The notes below the pieces were generated by a model, which made no database searches, had not been told where the DNA came from, and saw only the letters and a program-made list of their open reading frames with translations. This document shows, piece after piece, positions 62,561-64,000 of a stretch of 64,000 bases of DNA (positions are counted from its first letter, which is position 1; each line of letters begins with the position of its first letter). The stretch is taken from contig NC_088303.1 in assembly GCF_032854445.1 (NCBI RefSeq), positions 19,103,501 to 19,167,500 on the forward strand, given 5' to 3'. The stretch is from Liolophura sinensis (Eukaryota > Mollusca > Polyplacophora > Chitonida > Chitonidae). Position numbers and translations under genes: made by a program.

Positions 62561-63944
62561 AAATAGATTGACTGACTGACATACTGGCTTTGGAGTTGTA
62601 CAAAAGTTTGCGTGCTTTGCAAATGTTATGCCTGGTGCCTTGATTGCGGTCTACTTGGTCAGTATAGGCCTTAGCAGTCACCTTAATTGCGAGCAGTCAA
62701 TAGAATATATATATATATATCTTTATGCTGGACTAAATTGCGCTTGTTTTATATTAAGATAAAAATCTGGCTTTACATTTGTACACACTGCCATAGTTGT
62801 GTTTTACCTGGTTCATATGTCGACATGTCGTGTAAGTTGATATGGGGCTGTTTATAGGCTACAGGTATAAGCGTGACCAATCATACATCTTGTGAAGTCT
62901 GTTAGGTCGGAATTCAGTGTGTCTCTGAATATACATGTACATGTATATACACTGTATTTAGAAAAACAGAGGGTTGGAAAGGTGACGCGAGGGGGTAGGG
63001 TGAGGTGTTTGGGGTGGAGGCCGAATGTTTTAGAGTGGGAGATGAACCAGCACAAAACTGATCACTTGTAGATTGAACAGACTTATATAACTGCACGAGT
63101 TTATGGTGTTTTGGACCAGATGATTGAAGAATGTACGATATATGGTGTCAGTGCACGGGGCGGCACGATGCATAATGAAATGTGCGAAATGTGCACTTTA
63201 ACTTAATCAGTGACTTAATTGTTACATGCATTAGCGCGTTTGTAGCTTTAAACAACAGCCAGCCTGCGTTGAAAGTGCGCAGAATTTGTTTTCATGGGAG
63301 GCTCTGTACCGCTTACTCTATTTATGGAAAACTGAATAATCGAGGGCTCATTTCAAGAGATTACATTAACTTTTCAAATCTACAAATATCTTTCAGACTG
63401 TGGCTGATTCGACGTAGCTTATATACTACAAACATATTGTAGTCTTCTTGTCTCATTAATTGCTGTAAATAAACTAACATCACTTAAAACTGTTTAGTAT
63501 ACAGTGAAGAATTTTGTAAACAAACAGAACAAATAAATGCGTGGTGTGCTAAACTGTTGAAGATGACATAATATCCGACGAGCTGTCATGGGTCTGCATC
63601 GCAGGCGGGCTTAGAGCTTATCCAGCTCAGGTATAGGTCAGTTTGCTAAACGCACCGGGATGAGCAGCGCGCAACTCTGACACAGTCCCCACCATACACC
63701 GTTTTATACAGAGTGAGGTTGTTAACAGTTGTCATAAGGCGTGCGTATAACAGATACCGCAAAGTGTCAGTGCTTGTGCCCGGCCGTCTAAGACCACGGA
63801 TTAAAATCTGGCACGTAAAGACATGACTGCAATTTGAAGCTGGGCCTTTCAATTTTATTAGAGCCGGATTCATCCCGAACCACATTTCATCATTGACCAA
63901 CTTATAGAAAGTCAACTTCACAGTATATAACAAGTTCCGAAGCG
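62561..63944. other. Right-hand intergenic region
   Basis: (TA)n at about 62706-62721 and a self-complementary acatgtacatgtatat at 62933. No gene recognised. Confidence 0.5.
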
Positions 63945-64000
63945 ATGGATTCTAAAAAGACGTCGTCAAAGCAAGATCTGGTGTCTCATCAAATTACATT
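63945..64000 (+). CDS. Possible start of a gene running off the window
   Basis: ATG with G at +4 (gaagcgATGG) opens MDSKKTSSKQDLVSHQIT, a hydrophilic, protein-like start with no stop before the edge. TATATAA lies only ~15-20 bases upstream, too close for a normal TATA promoter, so the call is weak. Confidence 0.3.
   Translation, partial: MDSKKTSSKQDLVSHQIT

Noticed and set aside
1-64000. CRISPR arrays, operons, prophage or other bacterial systems
   Set aside because: Spliced genes, SINEs and eukaryotic tRNA structure show this is animal nuclear DNA; the tandem arrays have no spacer pattern.

Overview
This is a 64 kb stretch of animal nuclear DNA. It is AT-rich, its genes are split into short exons, and it is full of short interspersed and tandem repeats. 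At least fourteen copies or fragments of a tRNA-headed SINE with a (AAAT)n tail, plus two further SINE families, are of a kind common in molluscs. With the protein-level similarity of the two genes, a mollusc (or another spiralian) is the best guess. The species cannot be fixed from the sequence alone.

Two multi-exon genes are well supported and converge tail to tail. (1) A complete alkaline phosphatase gene lies on the + strand (20626-39332). It has ten coding exons, every intron is GT-AG, and all phases close to give 567 residues with a signal peptide, the full metal and phosphate site and a GPI-type hydrophobic tail. (2) A twelve-exon gene on the - strand (55247-44031) encodes a covalent nucleotidyltransferase with motifs I (KANG), III (FE), IV (EG) and V (KKK) in order. 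That is the core of an ATP-dependent RNA ligase of the Rnl1/Trl1 type. Two things in it are odd. Exon 9 is one base short, at a six-A run exactly between motif V and the next conserved block, and exon 8 is best ended at a GC splice donor.

Layout: 1-20.5 kb is mostly intergenic, with SINEs, a palindromic fold-back, several minisatellites, a single-exon coiled-coil frame (2619-2975), orphan exon-like frames and two tRNA-Arg(UCG) genes in a local duplication. 20.6-39.3 kb is the phosphatase; its introns carry minisatellites, a nested SINE insertion and a decayed reverse transcriptase. 39.3-44 kb is intergenic, with a fold-back element, SINE pieces and possible exons. 44-55.2 kb is the RNA-ligase-like gene. 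55.3-62.6 kb is a diverged tandem duplication in which a ~1.2 kb segment carrying a LINE reverse-transcriptase remnant lies in opposite orientation in the two copies. The last 1.4 kb has little; a possible gene start sits at the right edge.

The two main genes have no obvious functional link. The RNA-ligase-like gene is the most interesting content, because animals are usually thought to seal tRNA and XBP1 halves with the unrelated ligase RtcB.
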